Assembly (NCBI RefSeq): GCF_022827545.1
Contig: NZ_CP094670.1
Location: 62,001 to 126,000, forward strand
Length of the DNA stretch: 64,000 bases
Direction of reading: 5' to 3'
From: Hymenobacter tibetensis
GTDB lineage: Bacteria; Bacteroidota; Bacteroidia; Cytophagales; Hymenobacteraceae
Of the stretch, positions 25,741 through 35,102 are shown in pieces. The notes below the pieces were generated by a model that had not been told where the DNA came from, did no database searches, and saw only the letters and a program-made list of their open reading frames with translations. The position numbers were made by a program, and so were the translations under genes. Position 1 is the stretch's first letter. Each line of letters begins with the position of its first letter.

Positions 25741-25848
25741 CGATAATCGTGCGGCACGTCACGCGCCGCAGCGGGGTTTTGCACGGAATTTTGGGGTATG
25801 AATTTCACCTAGCAGCCATGGCAGCCATGGCGTGCTATCATCTCAATC

Positions 25849-26256
25849 ATGCAAGCAACCCCAATGGAAAAGCGAGTCGTTAACCCGTGGCAATGGCAGG
25901 AAAAAGTGGGCTATGCCCAAGCCGTTGAAATCAAACATGCAACTAGCACGCTCTACTGCGCCGGGCAGGCCGCCATCAACGCGCAAGGCGAACCCAGCAC
26001 CGCGGATATGAAAACCCAGCTGCTTCAAGTCATTCACAATCTGGAACAAGTCATCCAGGAGGCAGGGTATCAATGCCAAGACATCGTGCGGCTGAACGTC
26101 TATACCACGTCGGCAGCAGAGCTTTTCAGCTGCTTTGACGTGTTCACCGAGTGGGTAACCAAGCACGGCATACAACAAGCTAGCACCTTGCTGGAAGTGA
26201 AAGTGCTAGCCTATGACTGTCTGAAAATCGAGCTGGAAGCCACTGCGGTAAAGTAG
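25849..26256 (+). CDS. RidA family protein (Rid/YjgF/UK114)
   Basis: This 135-residue trimer-forming protein belongs to the Rid family, which in the RidA branch hydrolyses reactive enamine/imine intermediates. 'Y-C-A-G-Q-A-A-I-N-A-Q-G-E' and 'I-V-R-L-N-V-Y-T-T' are typical. The catalytic Arg of true RidA is usually in 'N-R-x-x' near the end ('E-I-E-x'); here the end reads 'L-K-I-E-L-E-A', so it may be a Rid paralogue with another activity. A second ATG at 25864 is an alternative start. It probably depends on the CRP-type operator upstream. Confidence 0.88.
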   Translation: MQATPMEKRVVNPWQWQEKVGYAQAVEIKHATSTLYCAGQAAINAQGEPSTADMKTQLLQVIHNLEQVIQEAGYQCQDIVRLNVYTTSAAELFSCFDVFTEWVTKHGIQQASTLLEVKVLAYDCLKIELEATAVK

Positions 26257-26461
26257 TCCCGGGTCCGAGCTGATTCCTTGCTCTACCTCGTAAACGAAGA
26301 GCGCTACTTGGTGAATTATGGGTAAGCGTATACCAGCACAGCGCTGCTAGGTCCAGCCACGGCCGGGCTACGCGAAGGGGCACAGGATGAGTTGGGTCGG
26401 TAGCCACTGCAACCTATTCGTTGTGCTCCAACTCTTTCCCATACATCCTTGATTTCCGCTT

Positions 26462-26911
26462 GTGAAAAACCACCCACCTGTGCTCTGCCTACTGCTGGCC
26501 ACCCTGTTTTCTTGCCAAAAAGGAGAGCTGGCGCAAGTGCCAGCCAATACGTATCCGCAAACGTGGCAACTGGTTGAAATGCGGGGGCAAGTCCCCAACG
26601 TCGTCCAGACCGGCGCCAACCTGCCGTGGCAAGAAGCCTACACCTTCCAGGCCGATAGCACGTTCACCAAAACGCGCCAGCAAGACGGGCACGTAGCGGA
26701 GGCGCACGGCACGTTTTCCTACCTGAACTTGTCGGATGGCCCGTACGTGGTGCTTACCTACGCCGCGCCCAACAGCCTCATTGGCGCGTGCACTACCGAG
26801 CCAAAGGAAACCCTAGCCGTCAAGGCCGACGGCACGCTGTCCAGTACGTGGCAGGCGTGTGATGGGCCAGGACTGGAATACAAGAAAGTACAGCAGAGCC
26901 GTGTGAAGTGA
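26462..26911 (+). CDS. Lipocalin-like hypothetical lipoprotein
   Basis: This 149-residue lipoprotein starts with GTG and has the signal 'L-L-L-A-T-L-F-S-C' (Cys17). The body has the beta-rich pattern of small lipocalin-like proteins of Bacteroidota: 'W-Q-L-V-E-M-R-G', 'Y-T-F-Q-A-D-S-T-F-T-K' and 'G-T-F-S-Y'. Ligand and role are unknown. A strong hairpin follows 36 bp after the stop. Confidence 0.8.
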   Translation: MKNHPPVLCLLLATLFSCQKGELAQVPANTYPQTWQLVEMRGQVPNVVQTGANLPWQEAYTFQADSTFTKTRQQDGHVAEAHGTFSYLNLSDGPYVVLTYAAPNSLIGACTTEPKETLAVKADGTLSSTWQACDGPGLEYKKVQQSRVK

Positions 26912-26947
26912 GCGGCCGTTTCTACGTAAAGCAGCCTCGATGTAGCG

Positions 26948-26997
26948 TAGCCGCCTGCTAGCAAGGAGCATCCGATGTCCTTGCTAGCAGGCGGCTA
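26948..26997 (+). terminator. Terminator after the lipoprotein gene
   Basis: Perfect 20 bp arms (26948-26967 and 26978-26997) enclose a 10-base loop that can pair further. It separates the lipoprotein from the helicase gene. Confidence 0.75.
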
Positions 26998-27204
26998 AGA
27001 GCTTCAGCTTGTTTTTCTGTTTTGGGGCCGTGGTGCTCAGGAGAGCAAAGGCCCGCGCCAGCTGTTCTTCCGTGGAGGGCTGCAACACGAAATCGAGTAC
27101 GCTGTAGGCTAGAGCAGGTGACGCACCTAATAAAATATGCGGAACACTTCTGCAGACCGGAATTTGATGGCACCTTTGAGGTCCTTTTTCAAGAGCTGCA
27201 AGGG

Positions 27205-29256
27205 ATGAACGCAACAGAGCAAGACGAACGAGAATACCTGGAAGAAATCAAGGAGCAACTCACCCTGGCCATCAAACGGGTGGACGACTCTGTCAAGCAG
27301 TTTTCCGACGAACTCCGGCAGAAAAAGCAGTACATCCACGAGCACCAGTCGGGCATGGACGATGCCGATATGGTGGCGGCCGGCCAGTCCATTAACCGCA
27401 TGGCTTTCACGGGTGAAGCTGCCGTTGCCAGAAAGCGCAAACTCCTGAAGCTAGGCCAGTCGCCTTACTTCGGCCGCATTGATTTCGTCGGCCAAAACCA
27501 GGTGGCCTCCCCGGTGTACATCGGGATATATTCGTTTTTGGACGAGCGGCAGCGCCAAAACCTGATCTACGATTGGCGCGCGCCCATCTCCTCTATGTTC
27601 TACGATTTCGAGCTGGGGGAAGCGTCTTACCTCACTCCATCCGGTACCATCAAGGGCCGCATCGACCTGAAGCGGCAGTACAAAATCCGGGACGGCCGCA
27701 TGGAGTTCATGATTGAAAACGGCGTGAACATTCACGACGACGTGCTGCAACGCGAACTAGCCAAGTCGTCGGACGACAAGATGAAGAACATCGTCGCGAC
27801 CATCCAGCGCGACCAAAACGCGGTGATTCGCAACGAGACGGCCCCGGTCATGGTCATTCAGGGAGTGGCGGGTTCGGGCAAAACGTCTATTGCCTTGCAC
27901 CGAATCGCCTTCCTGCTGTACCGCTACCGCGAAACCATTGCGGCGAAGGACATTCTTATCATTTCTCCCAACAAAGTCTTCGCCGACTATATCTCGAACG
28001 TCTTGCCCGAGCTAGGGGAAGAGCACATCCCGGAGATGGGCATGGAAGAGCTGGCCACCGACTTGCTCGAAGGCCGGTACCAGTTTCAGACCTTTTTCGA
28101 GCAGGTATCTGCATTGCTGACGGAGCACAACCCCGCATTCATTGAGCGGATTCAATTCAAGTCCTCGTTTGACTTCCTAAGCAAGCTCAATCAGTACCTT
28201 ATCTACATCGAGAACAACTACTTCGTTGTCAACGACCTGCGGGTGGGGCGGACCGTGGTGCCCGCCTCGTTCCTGCTGACCAAGCTCAAGGCCTACCACC
28301 GGGTACCAATTTTGAAAAGATTCGCGCTGGTGGCCGATGACGTGCGGGCTTACGTGCGCGACGCCGCCGGCCGGAAGCTCACCGGGCACGAAAAAGCAAC
28401 CATCGGGGAAGCTATTCCGCGCATGTTCAAGTTCAACCAAGTACTGGACCTCTACCGGGATTTCTACCGCTGGATCGGCCGGCCGGAGCTGTGCAAAATC
28501 GACCAGCGCCTGCGCTTGGAATACGCCGATGTGTTTGCCTTGATTTACCTGCGCATACGCCTGGAAGGCATCACGGCCTACGAGCACGTAAAGCACTTGC
28601 TCATTGACGAGATGCAGGATTACACGCCGGTGCACTACGCCGTTTTGTCGCGGCTGTTTCTGTGCCGCAAGACCATTTTGGGCGACGTAAACCAGACGGT
28701 GAACCCATACAGCGCCTCCTCGGCCGAGACAATTGAACGCGTATTTCCGCAAGCCGACGTCGTGAAGCTGTACCGCAGCTACCGCTCCACCGTTGAAATT
28801 ACAGCCTTCGCGCAGCGGATCACGCCAAACCCCGACATCATTGCGCTGGAAAGGCACGGCCGCGAGCCAGAGGTACTGAGCTACAACAGCCGCCACGAGG
28901 AAATCGAGGCCATTCAGCAGATGGTTGCCGTGTTCCAACGCTCAGGAAGCAATTCGTTGGGTATCATCTGCAAAACGCTCCGGCAAGCCGAAGACGTGTA
29001 TCAGGCCCTACAAGCCCCCGGCGTGCAGCTGCTCACGGAAGATTCCACGTCCTTCAAAGAAGGCGTTATCATCACCACGGCTCATTTGGCGAAGGGGCTG
29101 GAATTTGATGAGGTGATTGTGCCCTTTGCCTCCGCTCGTACTTACAAAACGGACGTGGACAAGAGCATGCTGTACGTAGCCTGCACCCGAGCCATGCACC
29201 AACTCACCTTGACGTATTCGGGTACGGTTACGGAGTGCTTGTCTGCTAAAAACTAG
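27205..29256 (+). CDS. HelD-like UvrD/Rep superfamily helicase
   Basis: This 683-residue SF1 ATPase has an N-terminal coiled-coil arm (about 1-65), Walker A 'G-V-A-G-S-G-K-T-S' near 219-227, Walker B 'L-L-I-D-E-M-Q-D' near 465-472, and motif VI 'V-A-C-T-R-A-M-H-Q' near 657. The arm plus split helicase domain is the layout of HelD, which removes and recycles stalled RNA polymerase, rather than of UvrD proper. The ATG at 27205 is preferred because it is preceded by AAGGG and starts the acidic coiled coil. It is transcribed alone and ends ahead of a strong hairpin at 29521. Confidence 0.93.
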   Translation: MNATEQDEREYLEEIKEQLTLAIKRVDDSVKQFSDELRQKKQYIHEHQSGMDDADMVAAGQSINRMAFTGEAAVARKRKLLKLGQSPYFGRIDFVGQNQVASPVYIGIYSFLDERQRQNLIYDWRAPISSMFYDFELGEASYLTPSGTIKGRIDLKRQYKIRDGRMEFMIENGVNIHDDVLQRELAKSSDDKMKNIVATIQRDQNAVIRNETAPVMVIQGVAGSGKTSIALHRIAFLLYRYRETIAAKDILIISPNKVFADYISNVLPELGEEHIPEMGMEELATDLLEGRYQFQTFFEQVSALLTEHNPAFIERIQFKSSFDFLSKLNQYLIYIENNYFVVNDLRVGRTVVPASFLLTKLKAYHRVPILKRFALVADDVRAYVRDAAGRKLTGHEKATIGEAIPRMFKFNQVLDLYRDFYRWIGRPELCKIDQRLRLEYADVFALIYLRIRLEGITAYEHVKHLLIDEMQDYTPVHYAVLSRLFLCRKTILGDVNQTVNPYSASSAETIERVFPQADVVKLYRSYRSTVEITAFAQRITPNPDIIALERHGREPEVLSYNSRHEEIEAIQQMVAVFQRSGSNSLGIICKTLRQAEDVYQALQAPGVQLLTEDSTSFKEGVIITTAHLAKGLEFDEVIVPFASARTYKTDVDKSMLYVACTRAMHQLTLTYSGTVTECLSAKN

Positions 29257-29272
29257 TGCCGCAGTCGGTGTT

Positions 29273-29455
29273 TTAGCGATTCTCTGAAGGATGTAGAAAC
29301 GCAACCTTTTGGCTGCGTCGGACTGGTTTTAGCCTAAGAATCGCATAGCGCGCTGCCGCCTCTAGGAAATCCACCGGCGTTGGATAGGACAGGGCAGAGC
29401 CCTGTTGTTGCTGATGGGTGGGGGTATTGTAGCGAGCAGGAAATGGCGGCCGCAT
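29273..29455 (-). pseudogene. Possible C-terminal relic of an IS3-like transposase
   Basis: This 60-codon reverse frame contains 'A-R-Y-N-T-x-x-H' followed by 'A-L-S-Y-P-T-P-V-D-F-L-E', close to the end of IS3/IS150-type integrase domains (Y-N-x-x-R-x-H-S-A-L-G-Y-x-T-P-x-x-F). The rest of the transposase, DDE residues and terminal repeats are not seen. The match is short, so it is suggestive only. Confidence 0.4.
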
Positions 29456-29520
29456 CCTGTGCTCTGATATGGCGTGGACTTTAGGGGCCGTTGCCTTGGT
29501 ATAACAGGACGCTACGCGGA

Positions 29521-29572
29521 AAAGGAGAGGGCGGTGTTTAGCAGCAAGCTGCTAAACACCGCCCTCTCCTTT
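29521..29572. terminator. Long perfect hairpin, 24 bp arms
   Basis: Arms 29521-29544 and 29549-29572 are exact complements around a CAAG loop. It lies 265 bp after the helicase stop and 172 bp before susC. It probably insulates the orphan susCD transcript from upstream reading. Confidence 0.7.
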
Positions 29573-29607
29573 GCTTTAACAGGATTTTTCAAACAAAAAA
29601 TTTACCA

Positions 29608-29685
29608 AGCTAGTTAGCATGCTTCTACCAAGACAGCATTTGAGAATCTGTGCTCCAACTAGTGTTTATGGATGAGCTAGTTAGC
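29608..29685. repeat. Pair of 11 bp direct repeats upstream of susC
   Basis: AGCTAGTTAGC occurs at 29608-29618 and 29675-29685, 67 bp start to start, just before the susC start at 29744. They may be binding sites for a regulator; the spacing is not close to a simple helical multiple. Confidence 0.35.
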
Positions 29686-29743
29686 GTATGATTTTGTGGC
29701 TAGATCTAGTAGCAAAGCAGTAAATATTCAACCAGAACTATGC

Positions 29744-32700
29744 ATGAAAATTTTACCAGTCTTAGTGATACATATAGCATCTGATCAGTGGGTTAAGCGC
29801 GTGGCCACGCTGGCAGCGGGACTAAGCTTGAGCCAAGCTGGTTTGCTGCCTGCCCAAGCTGCGCCACTCTGGCAACAAGCTGTACCCCAAGCCGGTACAC
29901 CCGTTGCCGGCCGTGTGGTAGATGAGAGGGGAGAGGTATTACCAGGCGTGAACGTGGTGGTGAAAAATACCAGCATTGGCACCGCCACCAACGCGGAAGG
30001 ACAGTACTCGCTCAACGTGCCCGCGGGCGCGACGCTGGTGTTTTCCTTTATTGGCTACTCGCCCCAGGAGCTGGTGGTAAATGGCCGCAGCACCCTCGAT
30101 GTGCAGTTTGCCTCCCCGCAAGCGCGCAGCCTCGATGAGGTAGTGGTGGTGGGCTACGGCACCCAAACCAAGCGTGAAGTAACGGGCGCTATTGCGTCGG
30201 TGAAGGGTACGGAACTCGTCAACCAGGCGTCGCAAAACCCAGTCAGTTCCTTGCAAGGGAAAGTGGCTGGCGTGCAAATCACCAACGCCGGTGTGCCCGG
30301 TACAGCCCCGCAGATCCGGGTGCGCGGCACGGGCTCGTTGGCGGGCGTGTCGCCGCTCTACGTGGTTGACGGTACGCTACTGCCGGCTGGTTCCGACCTG
30401 AGCTTTCTAAACCAAGACGACATTGCCTCAGTGGAGGTGCTGAAAGACGCGGCCAGTGCTTCCATTTATGGTATTCAGGCTGCCAATGGCGTAGTGCTCG
30501 TGACCACCAAGCGCGGGCAGGCCGGTAAAACGCGAGTGAACTACAACGGCTTTGGTGGGGTGCAAACCGTGACCAACAGCATCGAAATGGCCAATGCCCA
30601 GCAATACGCCGAACTGCTCAACGAGAAATACGCGCTTACCAACGTCGACCCGAGCAACAACCTCGCTACCAATCTGCCTTCCACCGACTGGCTCAAGGAA
30701 GTGACCCGCACGGCGGCCACCCAAAACCATCAGTTGAGCCTGGGTGGCGGCAGCGAAAAAGCCTCCTATACCTTCAGTGGCTCGTATCTGCGGCAGGAAG
30801 GCGTCTTGCAGAAGAACGACTTCGAGCGGATTACGGCGCGGCTGCAAACCGACTTTGCCCTCAACGACCACATCAAAGTGGGGTACTCAGCCAGCTTCGC
30901 TACCCTTGATGCGCACGACGCACCGGGCCTTGCTTCCAGTGTCTTCCCCAGCTACAGCGGCCTTGGTGGTGCAGCGACGGGCACCTCGTCCAACTTCGCG
31001 CTGGGCGGCTCCAACGTGTTTGCGCAGGCGTACGTGGCGCCGCCAGTGCTGCCCGTTTTTCAGGCCGATGGCCGCTACGGCGACCCTGGCCTCATAGGCT
31101 CAGGCCTCGGCAACTTCGGCAACCCGCGCGGCACGCTCGACTATTTCGTGCAACGCTCCCAAGGCCAGACGCTGGTAAGCAACGCGTTTGCTTCGTTCAA
31201 CTTTCTGCAACACTTCACGTTGCGCACCAGCGCGGGCATCAGTTACAACGCGGCCAAGTTCTACAACTATCAGAAGGCCGATTCGCTCACCACGTTTCAA
31301 GTGTACCGGGGCAATACGTTGCGCAAAGGCACGAGCCAAAGCAACCAGTTGCAGTGGGAAAACACCCTCACCTTCGACCGCGCCTTCGGCACCGACCACC
31401 ACCTGACGGCCCTGCTCGGCACCACGGCTCTGCGTTACCGCACCGAGCAGCTTATTGGCGCCATCAATGGGGTGCAGGCCGGTAGCAGCGACAGTTACTA
31501 CTTCAACCTGGGTACGGTGGGCACCGCCACACTCGCTAACCCGGTTGATTTGTACACCATTTTCTCGCTGTTCGCCCGTGTGAACTATGCCTACAAGGAG
31601 CGCTACCTACTCACGGCCAGCTTCCGCCGCGACGGGGCCAGCAAATACACTGGCGCCGACCGCTACGGCAACTTCCCGTCGGTGGGCATCGGCTGGGTAA
31701 TTTCGGAAGAGGGTTTTCTGAAGGAAAGCGCGGTATTCAATTTCCTGAAGCTACGGGCTAGCTACGGCTTGCTTGGCAACAGTCAGGTGCCGAACAACAT
31801 TGCCGTGTCGGTCGTCGATTTTTACCCAACCTACGCCGGGTTCTTCGGTATTCCGAGCACACCAATCACGGGCGCCAACATCAGCACTTTGGCAGCGGGA
31901 CGCGTGCGTTGGGAAAAAGTGCGCGAAGCTGATGCGGGCCTGGAAATGGGCTTTCTGAACAATCAGTTATCGGTGGAACTGGATTATTACAACCGCCGCA
32001 CCATTGATGCGGTGTTTCCGGTGCCCATCTTGTCGGGGCCGGGCTACGCCAACAGCATTGGCTACCTCGATAACAATGCCACCTTTCAGAACCAGGGCGT
32101 AGAAGCGGCCGTGCGCTGGAACTCGGCCGGCACCGGCGACTTCTCGTACTCGGTGGGTTTGGTGGGCGCTTACAACCAGAACAAGGTGCTTTCTACGGCC
32201 AGCGGCGCCCCGCTCTTTTCCGGCGCCTTGCCGCTCGGCGACTACCGCACCACCATTTCGCAAATTGGCGCGCCCATCGGTGCGTTCTACGGCTACCAGA
32301 CCACTGGTGTGTTTCAAACGCCGCAGGAAGTAGCCGAGTCGCCGCAGACCACCACCGCCAAGCCCGGCGACCTGCGCTACCAAGATCAAAACGGCGACGG
32401 TTTGCTTGATGCCCGCGACTACGTGGTGCTCGGCAACCCCAACCCGCGTTTCACCTACGGCCTGAACACCACCTTCCGCTACAAAGCCTTCGACTTGCAG
32501 CTTGATGTGCAGGGGGTAGGCGGGGTGGAGCTGTTCAACGCGTTGCGTTTGCTGCGCGTCGGCAACGAAAACTACACCCAGGACTTCTACAACAACCGCT
32601 GGCGCGGTGCGGGCACTTCAAACAGTTACCCGTCGGCCGACCTCTCGGGGCGCAACCTCGACCCGAGCTCGTACTACGTGGAGAAGGGCGACTACATCCG

Positions 32701-32923
32701 TTTGCGCAACGTGCAGCTCGGTTTCAACTTCCCGAAAACCCTCGTGAGCACGCTGCGCTTGCAAACGTTGCGCGTGTATGCCAACGCGCAGAACCCCGTG
32801 ACGCTTACCAAATACAAAGGCTTTACGCCCGAAGTTGGGGGCACGCCCACCTATGCCGGCCTCGACCAGAACGTGTACCCGCTGGCCGCAACGTACAACT
32901 TGGGTATCAATATCGGTTTCTAA
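29744..32923 (+). CDS. SusC/RagA-family TonB-linked transporter (orphan pair)
   Basis: This 1059-residue outer membrane transporter has a signal-like N-terminus (hydrophobic to about residue 40), a carboxypeptidase-regulatory-like domain ('V-A-G-R-V-V-D-E-R-G-E-V-L-P-G-V'), the SusC signature 'D-E-V-V-V-V-G-Y-G-T-Q', plug domain and barrel ending '...L-G-I-N-I-G-F' with the terminal Phe expected for barrel assembly. The ATG at 29744 is preferred over the GTG at 29696. There is no STN domain. No glycosidase, peptidase or regulator is nearby, so the nutrient is unknown. Confidence 0.96.
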   Translation: MKILPVLVIHIASDQWVKRVATLAAGLSLSQAGLLPAQAAPLWQQAVPQAGTPVAGRVVDERGEVLPGVNVVVKNTSIGTATNAEGQYSLNVPAGATLVFSFIGYSPQELVVNGRSTLDVQFASPQARSLDEVVVVGYGTQTKREVTGAIASVKGTELVNQASQNPVSSLQGKVAGVQITNAGVPGTAPQIRVRGTGSLAGVSPLYVVDGTLLPAGSDLSFLNQDDIASVEVLKDAASASIYGIQAANGVVLVTTKRGQAGKTRVNYNGFGGVQTVTNSIEMANAQQYAELLNEKYALTNVDPSNNLATNLPSTDWLKEVTRTAATQNHQLSLGGGSEKASYTFSGSYLRQEGVLQKNDFERITARLQTDFALNDHIKVGYSASFATLDAHDAPGLASSVFPSYSGLGGAATGTSSNFALGGSNVFAQAYVAPPVLPVFQADGRYGDPGLIGSGLGNFGNPRGTLDYFVQRSQGQTLVSNAFASFNFLQHFTLRTSAGISYNAAKFYNYQKADSLTTFQVYRGNTLRKGTSQSNQLQWENTLTFDRAFGTDHHLTALLGTTALRYRTEQLIGAINGVQAGSSDSYYFNLGTVGTATLANPVDLYTIFSLFARVNYAYKERYLLTASFRRDGASKYTGADRYGNFPSVGIGWVISEEGFLKESAVFNFLKLRASYGLLGNSQVPNNIAVSVVDFYPTYAGFFGIPSTPITGANISTLAAGRVRWEKVREADAGLEMGFLNNQLSVELDYYNRRTIDAVFPVPILSGPGYANSIGYLDNNATFQNQGVEAAVRWNSAGTGDFSYSVGLVGAYNQNKVLSTASGAPLFSGALPLGDYRTTISQIGAPIGAFYGYQTTGVFQTPQEVAESPQTTTAKPGDLRYQDQNGDGLLDARDYVVLGNPNPRFTYGLNTTFRYKAFDLQLDVQGVGGVELFNALRLLRVGNENYTQDFYNNRWRGAGTSNSYPSADLSGRNLDPSSYYVEKGDYIRLRNVQLGFNFPKTLVSTLRLQTLRVYANAQNPVTLTKYKGFTPEVGGTPTYAGLDQNVYPLAATYNLGINIGF

Positions 32924-32943
32924 CGACCTCGCCTCTATTCGCT

Positions 32944-34419
32944 ATGAACAACACTACACCTGCGTACCCGGCCCGGCGCCGGCTATTACCAACGCTGGCC
33001 GTGCTTGGGCTAACGCTCGGGCTGAGCGTGTCTTCGTGCAACGATTTTCTCAACGTGCAGCCCCAAGGGCAGCCTGTGGTAACGGAGTTCTTTAAAAACC
33101 AGAGCGACGCGGCGGCGGCAGTTAGCTCTTGCTACGCCAAACTGCGTGAGTACAACTTAGTGGCTTTCAACTGGCTGTCCGTTACCACCCTGCCCTCCGA
33201 CGATGCCGACAAAGGCAGCGTACCCGGCGACGGTGACTACCTCAACGACTATTCTTTCTTCCGCTTCACGGCTACGGCGGGCTCCGCAGAAGGCTACTGG
33301 CTCGGGCAATACCAGCAAGTGTTGCTCTGCAACCAAGTTATCCTCAACGTGCCCAACGTCGATATGGACTCGAACCTCCGCAGCCGCTACGTGGCCGAGG
33401 CGCAGTTTCTGCGGGCGCTGGCTTATTTCAACCTGGTACGGGCTTACGGAGGCGTCCCGCTGTACACCAAGCCAGCCGTTACCACAGATGAACAGAACAT
33501 TCCGCGCGCCAGCCGTGACGAGGTGTATGCGCTTGTTATCAGTGATCTAACTGCAGCAGCAAGTATTCTGCCAACGTCGTACCCGAACAGCGACGTGGGG
33601 CGCGTGACCAAAGGCGCGGCGTTGTCGTTGCTGGCTAAGGCGCAGCTGTACCAGAAAGACTACGCGGCTTCGCTGGCTGCTTCCGACCAAGTGCTGAACC
33701 TGAACTACTCGCTGGTGCCCGATTTCTACCGCATGTTTCGCATAGAAGGCGAGAACGGGCCGGAGTCGATTTTCGAAGTGCAATGTACCTCGTTGCCTGG
33801 CAACTGTGATGTAGCGAACTCCTACTGGGCCGAGGCCCAAATGGCACGGCCCCAGCTCGGCTGGGGTTTCTGCACACCTTCCGCCGATCTGGCCGCGGCC
33901 TTCGAGCCCGGCGACACACGCAAGCTGGGCACCATCATGGAGCGCGGCACCACCACCCCCGATGGCGACTTCATCGACAACAGCAACTCCAACGAGCGCT
34001 ACAACATGAAGGCTTACGTGCCCAACGCGGCCGATAAATCGTGCGGCTACGGCCGCGACCAGAACATTCGGGTGCTGCGGTTTGGTGAGGTCTTGCTCCT
34101 GAATGCTGAAGCCGCCAACGAGTTAGGGCAATCAGGTAAAGCACTGGCCGCCGTGAACCGCGTGCGTGCCCGCGCTGGCCTTGCGGCCCTTCCCAATGGC
34201 CTTTCTCAAGTGCAGATTCGCCAAGCCGTATGGCAAGAACGCCGCGTGGAACTAGCTCTGGAATACGGCGACCGGTACTTCGACCTTGTGCGGCAGGGTC
34301 GTGCTGCTACTGTGCTAAGAAACCGCGGCTTTGTGGCAGGTAAAAACGAGGTGTTCCCCATCCCGTTAAGCCAAATCCAACTCAGCGGCGGTAAGCTGAC
34401 GCAAAACCCGGGGTACTAA
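32944..34419 (+). CDS. SusD/RagB-family lipoprotein (orphan pair)
   Basis: This 491-residue surface lipoprotein has a signal peptide and lipobox 'V-S-S-C' (Cys near 30) followed by N-D-F-L. It shows SusD features 'A-Q-F-L-R-A-L-A-Y-F-N-L-V-R-A-Y-G-G-V-P-L' and a C-terminus 'L-T-Q-N-P-G-Y'. It starts 20 bp after the SusC stop, so the pair is one operon. The shorter length (about 490) is typical of pairs for small glycans or peptides, but the ligand cannot be read from sequence. Confidence 0.96.
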   Translation: MNNTTPAYPARRRLLPTLAVLGLTLGLSVSSCNDFLNVQPQGQPVVTEFFKNQSDAAAAVSSCYAKLREYNLVAFNWLSVTTLPSDDADKGSVPGDGDYLNDYSFFRFTATAGSAEGYWLGQYQQVLLCNQVILNVPNVDMDSNLRSRYVAEAQFLRALAYFNLVRAYGGVPLYTKPAVTTDEQNIPRASRDEVYALVISDLTAAASILPTSYPNSDVGRVTKGAALSLLAKAQLYQKDYAASLAASDQVLNLNYSLVPDFYRMFRIEGENGPESIFEVQCTSLPGNCDVANSYWAEAQMARPQLGWGFCTPSADLAAAFEPGDTRKLGTIMERGTTTPDGDFIDNSNSNERYNMKAYVPNAADKSCGYGRDQNIRVLRFGEVLLLNAEAANELGQSGKALAAVNRVRARAGLAALPNGLSQVQIRQAVWQERRVELALEYGDRYFDLVRQGRAATVLRNRGFVAGKNEVFPIPLSQIQLSGGKLTQNPGY

Positions 34420-34698
34420 CGCAGGATAGAACCGGAAGAGCATTTGAAAGTAAGGTTGCTGCTAAGCGAAACCATACCCAGATGCCTTTGGTAATCAGAG
34501 CATAGACGATGCTGAGTGTTCGTAACAGAGGATACCCCCCGTCGTCTCAACGCTCTGGTTCTACTGCTGCGTCACGTTGCCAAGTTCCTTTGCTGCCACA
34601 TCAGCAAAGCAGTTGTTCGCGCCCGAGTACACGAGTAGCTGCTTGACTGCCTTGCACAGCTTTCCGGCGGGTTAGCACCTACATTCACTGGCCAGCTG
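34420..34698. other. Intergenic region after orphan susCD
   Basis: No gene or clear terminator is seen behind susD. The right end carries the promoter of the small gene at 34729. Confidence 0.4.
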
Positions 34699-34706
34699 TA
34701 CTTTTG
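34699..34706 (+). promoter_or_regulatory. -7 promoter element TACTTTTG
   Basis: A perfect match to the Bacteroidota -7 consensus TAnnTTTG, 22 bp before the ATG at 34729. TTAG at 34672-34675 may stand in for the -33 element at a rather long spacing (23 bp). It would drive the 34729 gene and the PAS gene behind it. Confidence 0.6.
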
Positions 34707-34728
34707 AAGGCACTTTTTCTCTTCTCCC

Positions 34729-35091
34729 ATGAGCACTCCAACATTACTGGATGTGAACCTCCAGCAAGTGCCGGACCCTTACTTACACGGTAAGTGGCGC
34801 GTTGTCAACAAGGTTCTTAGCCGCGAAGACCCTGCTTCTGCCTTGGCCCAGGCTACGGAGGTGCATTTAGAGCAACAATACCTCAGCCTCGACAATGCTG
34901 GCCAGGCCACCAGCGGCCAGTGGCGGGTGGAGCGCGATGCGCTACTAAGCCGCCCTTACTTGCTTTTGCAGCTAGCTGGCCACGAGATAAAGGCGCTAAT
35001 CACACGGCTGCGCTTTTCGACCGACGGGCACTTTCGCGCCCTGACCTTGTATTTCCAGTCGGGCCTGGAATTGTTTCTCGTTCAACCCTAA
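34729..35091 (+). CDS. Small lipocalin-like hypothetical protein
   Basis: This 120-residue protein lacks a signal peptide. It has alternating beta strands and a 'G-K-W-R-V-V-N-K-V-L' opening as in small lipocalin-type barrels. I recognise no named family. It is 11 bp upstream of the PAS gene and shares a promoter with it, so it may be part of the same sensory unit. Confidence 0.7.
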   Translation: MSTPTLLDVNLQQVPDPYLHGKWRVVNKVLSREDPASALAQATEVHLEQQYLSLDNAGQATSGQWRVERDALLSRPYLLLQLAGHEIKALITRLRFSTDGHFRALTLYFQSGLELFLVQP

Positions 35092-35102
35092 CCTTTTTTT
35101 CA

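Noticed and set aside
25812..25829. Tandem 9 bp repeat GCAGCCATG x2 before ridA
   Set aside because: Only two copies and no link to a known element; likely chance or slippage.
26984..27214. 76-codon reverse frame between lipoprotein and helicase
   Set aside because: Ends inside a hairpin arm and overlaps the helicase start; somewhat protein-like but unsupported.
28177..28938. 253-codon reverse frame inside the helicase gene
   Set aside because: Antisense shadow of the HelD-like gene, whose motifs are secure.
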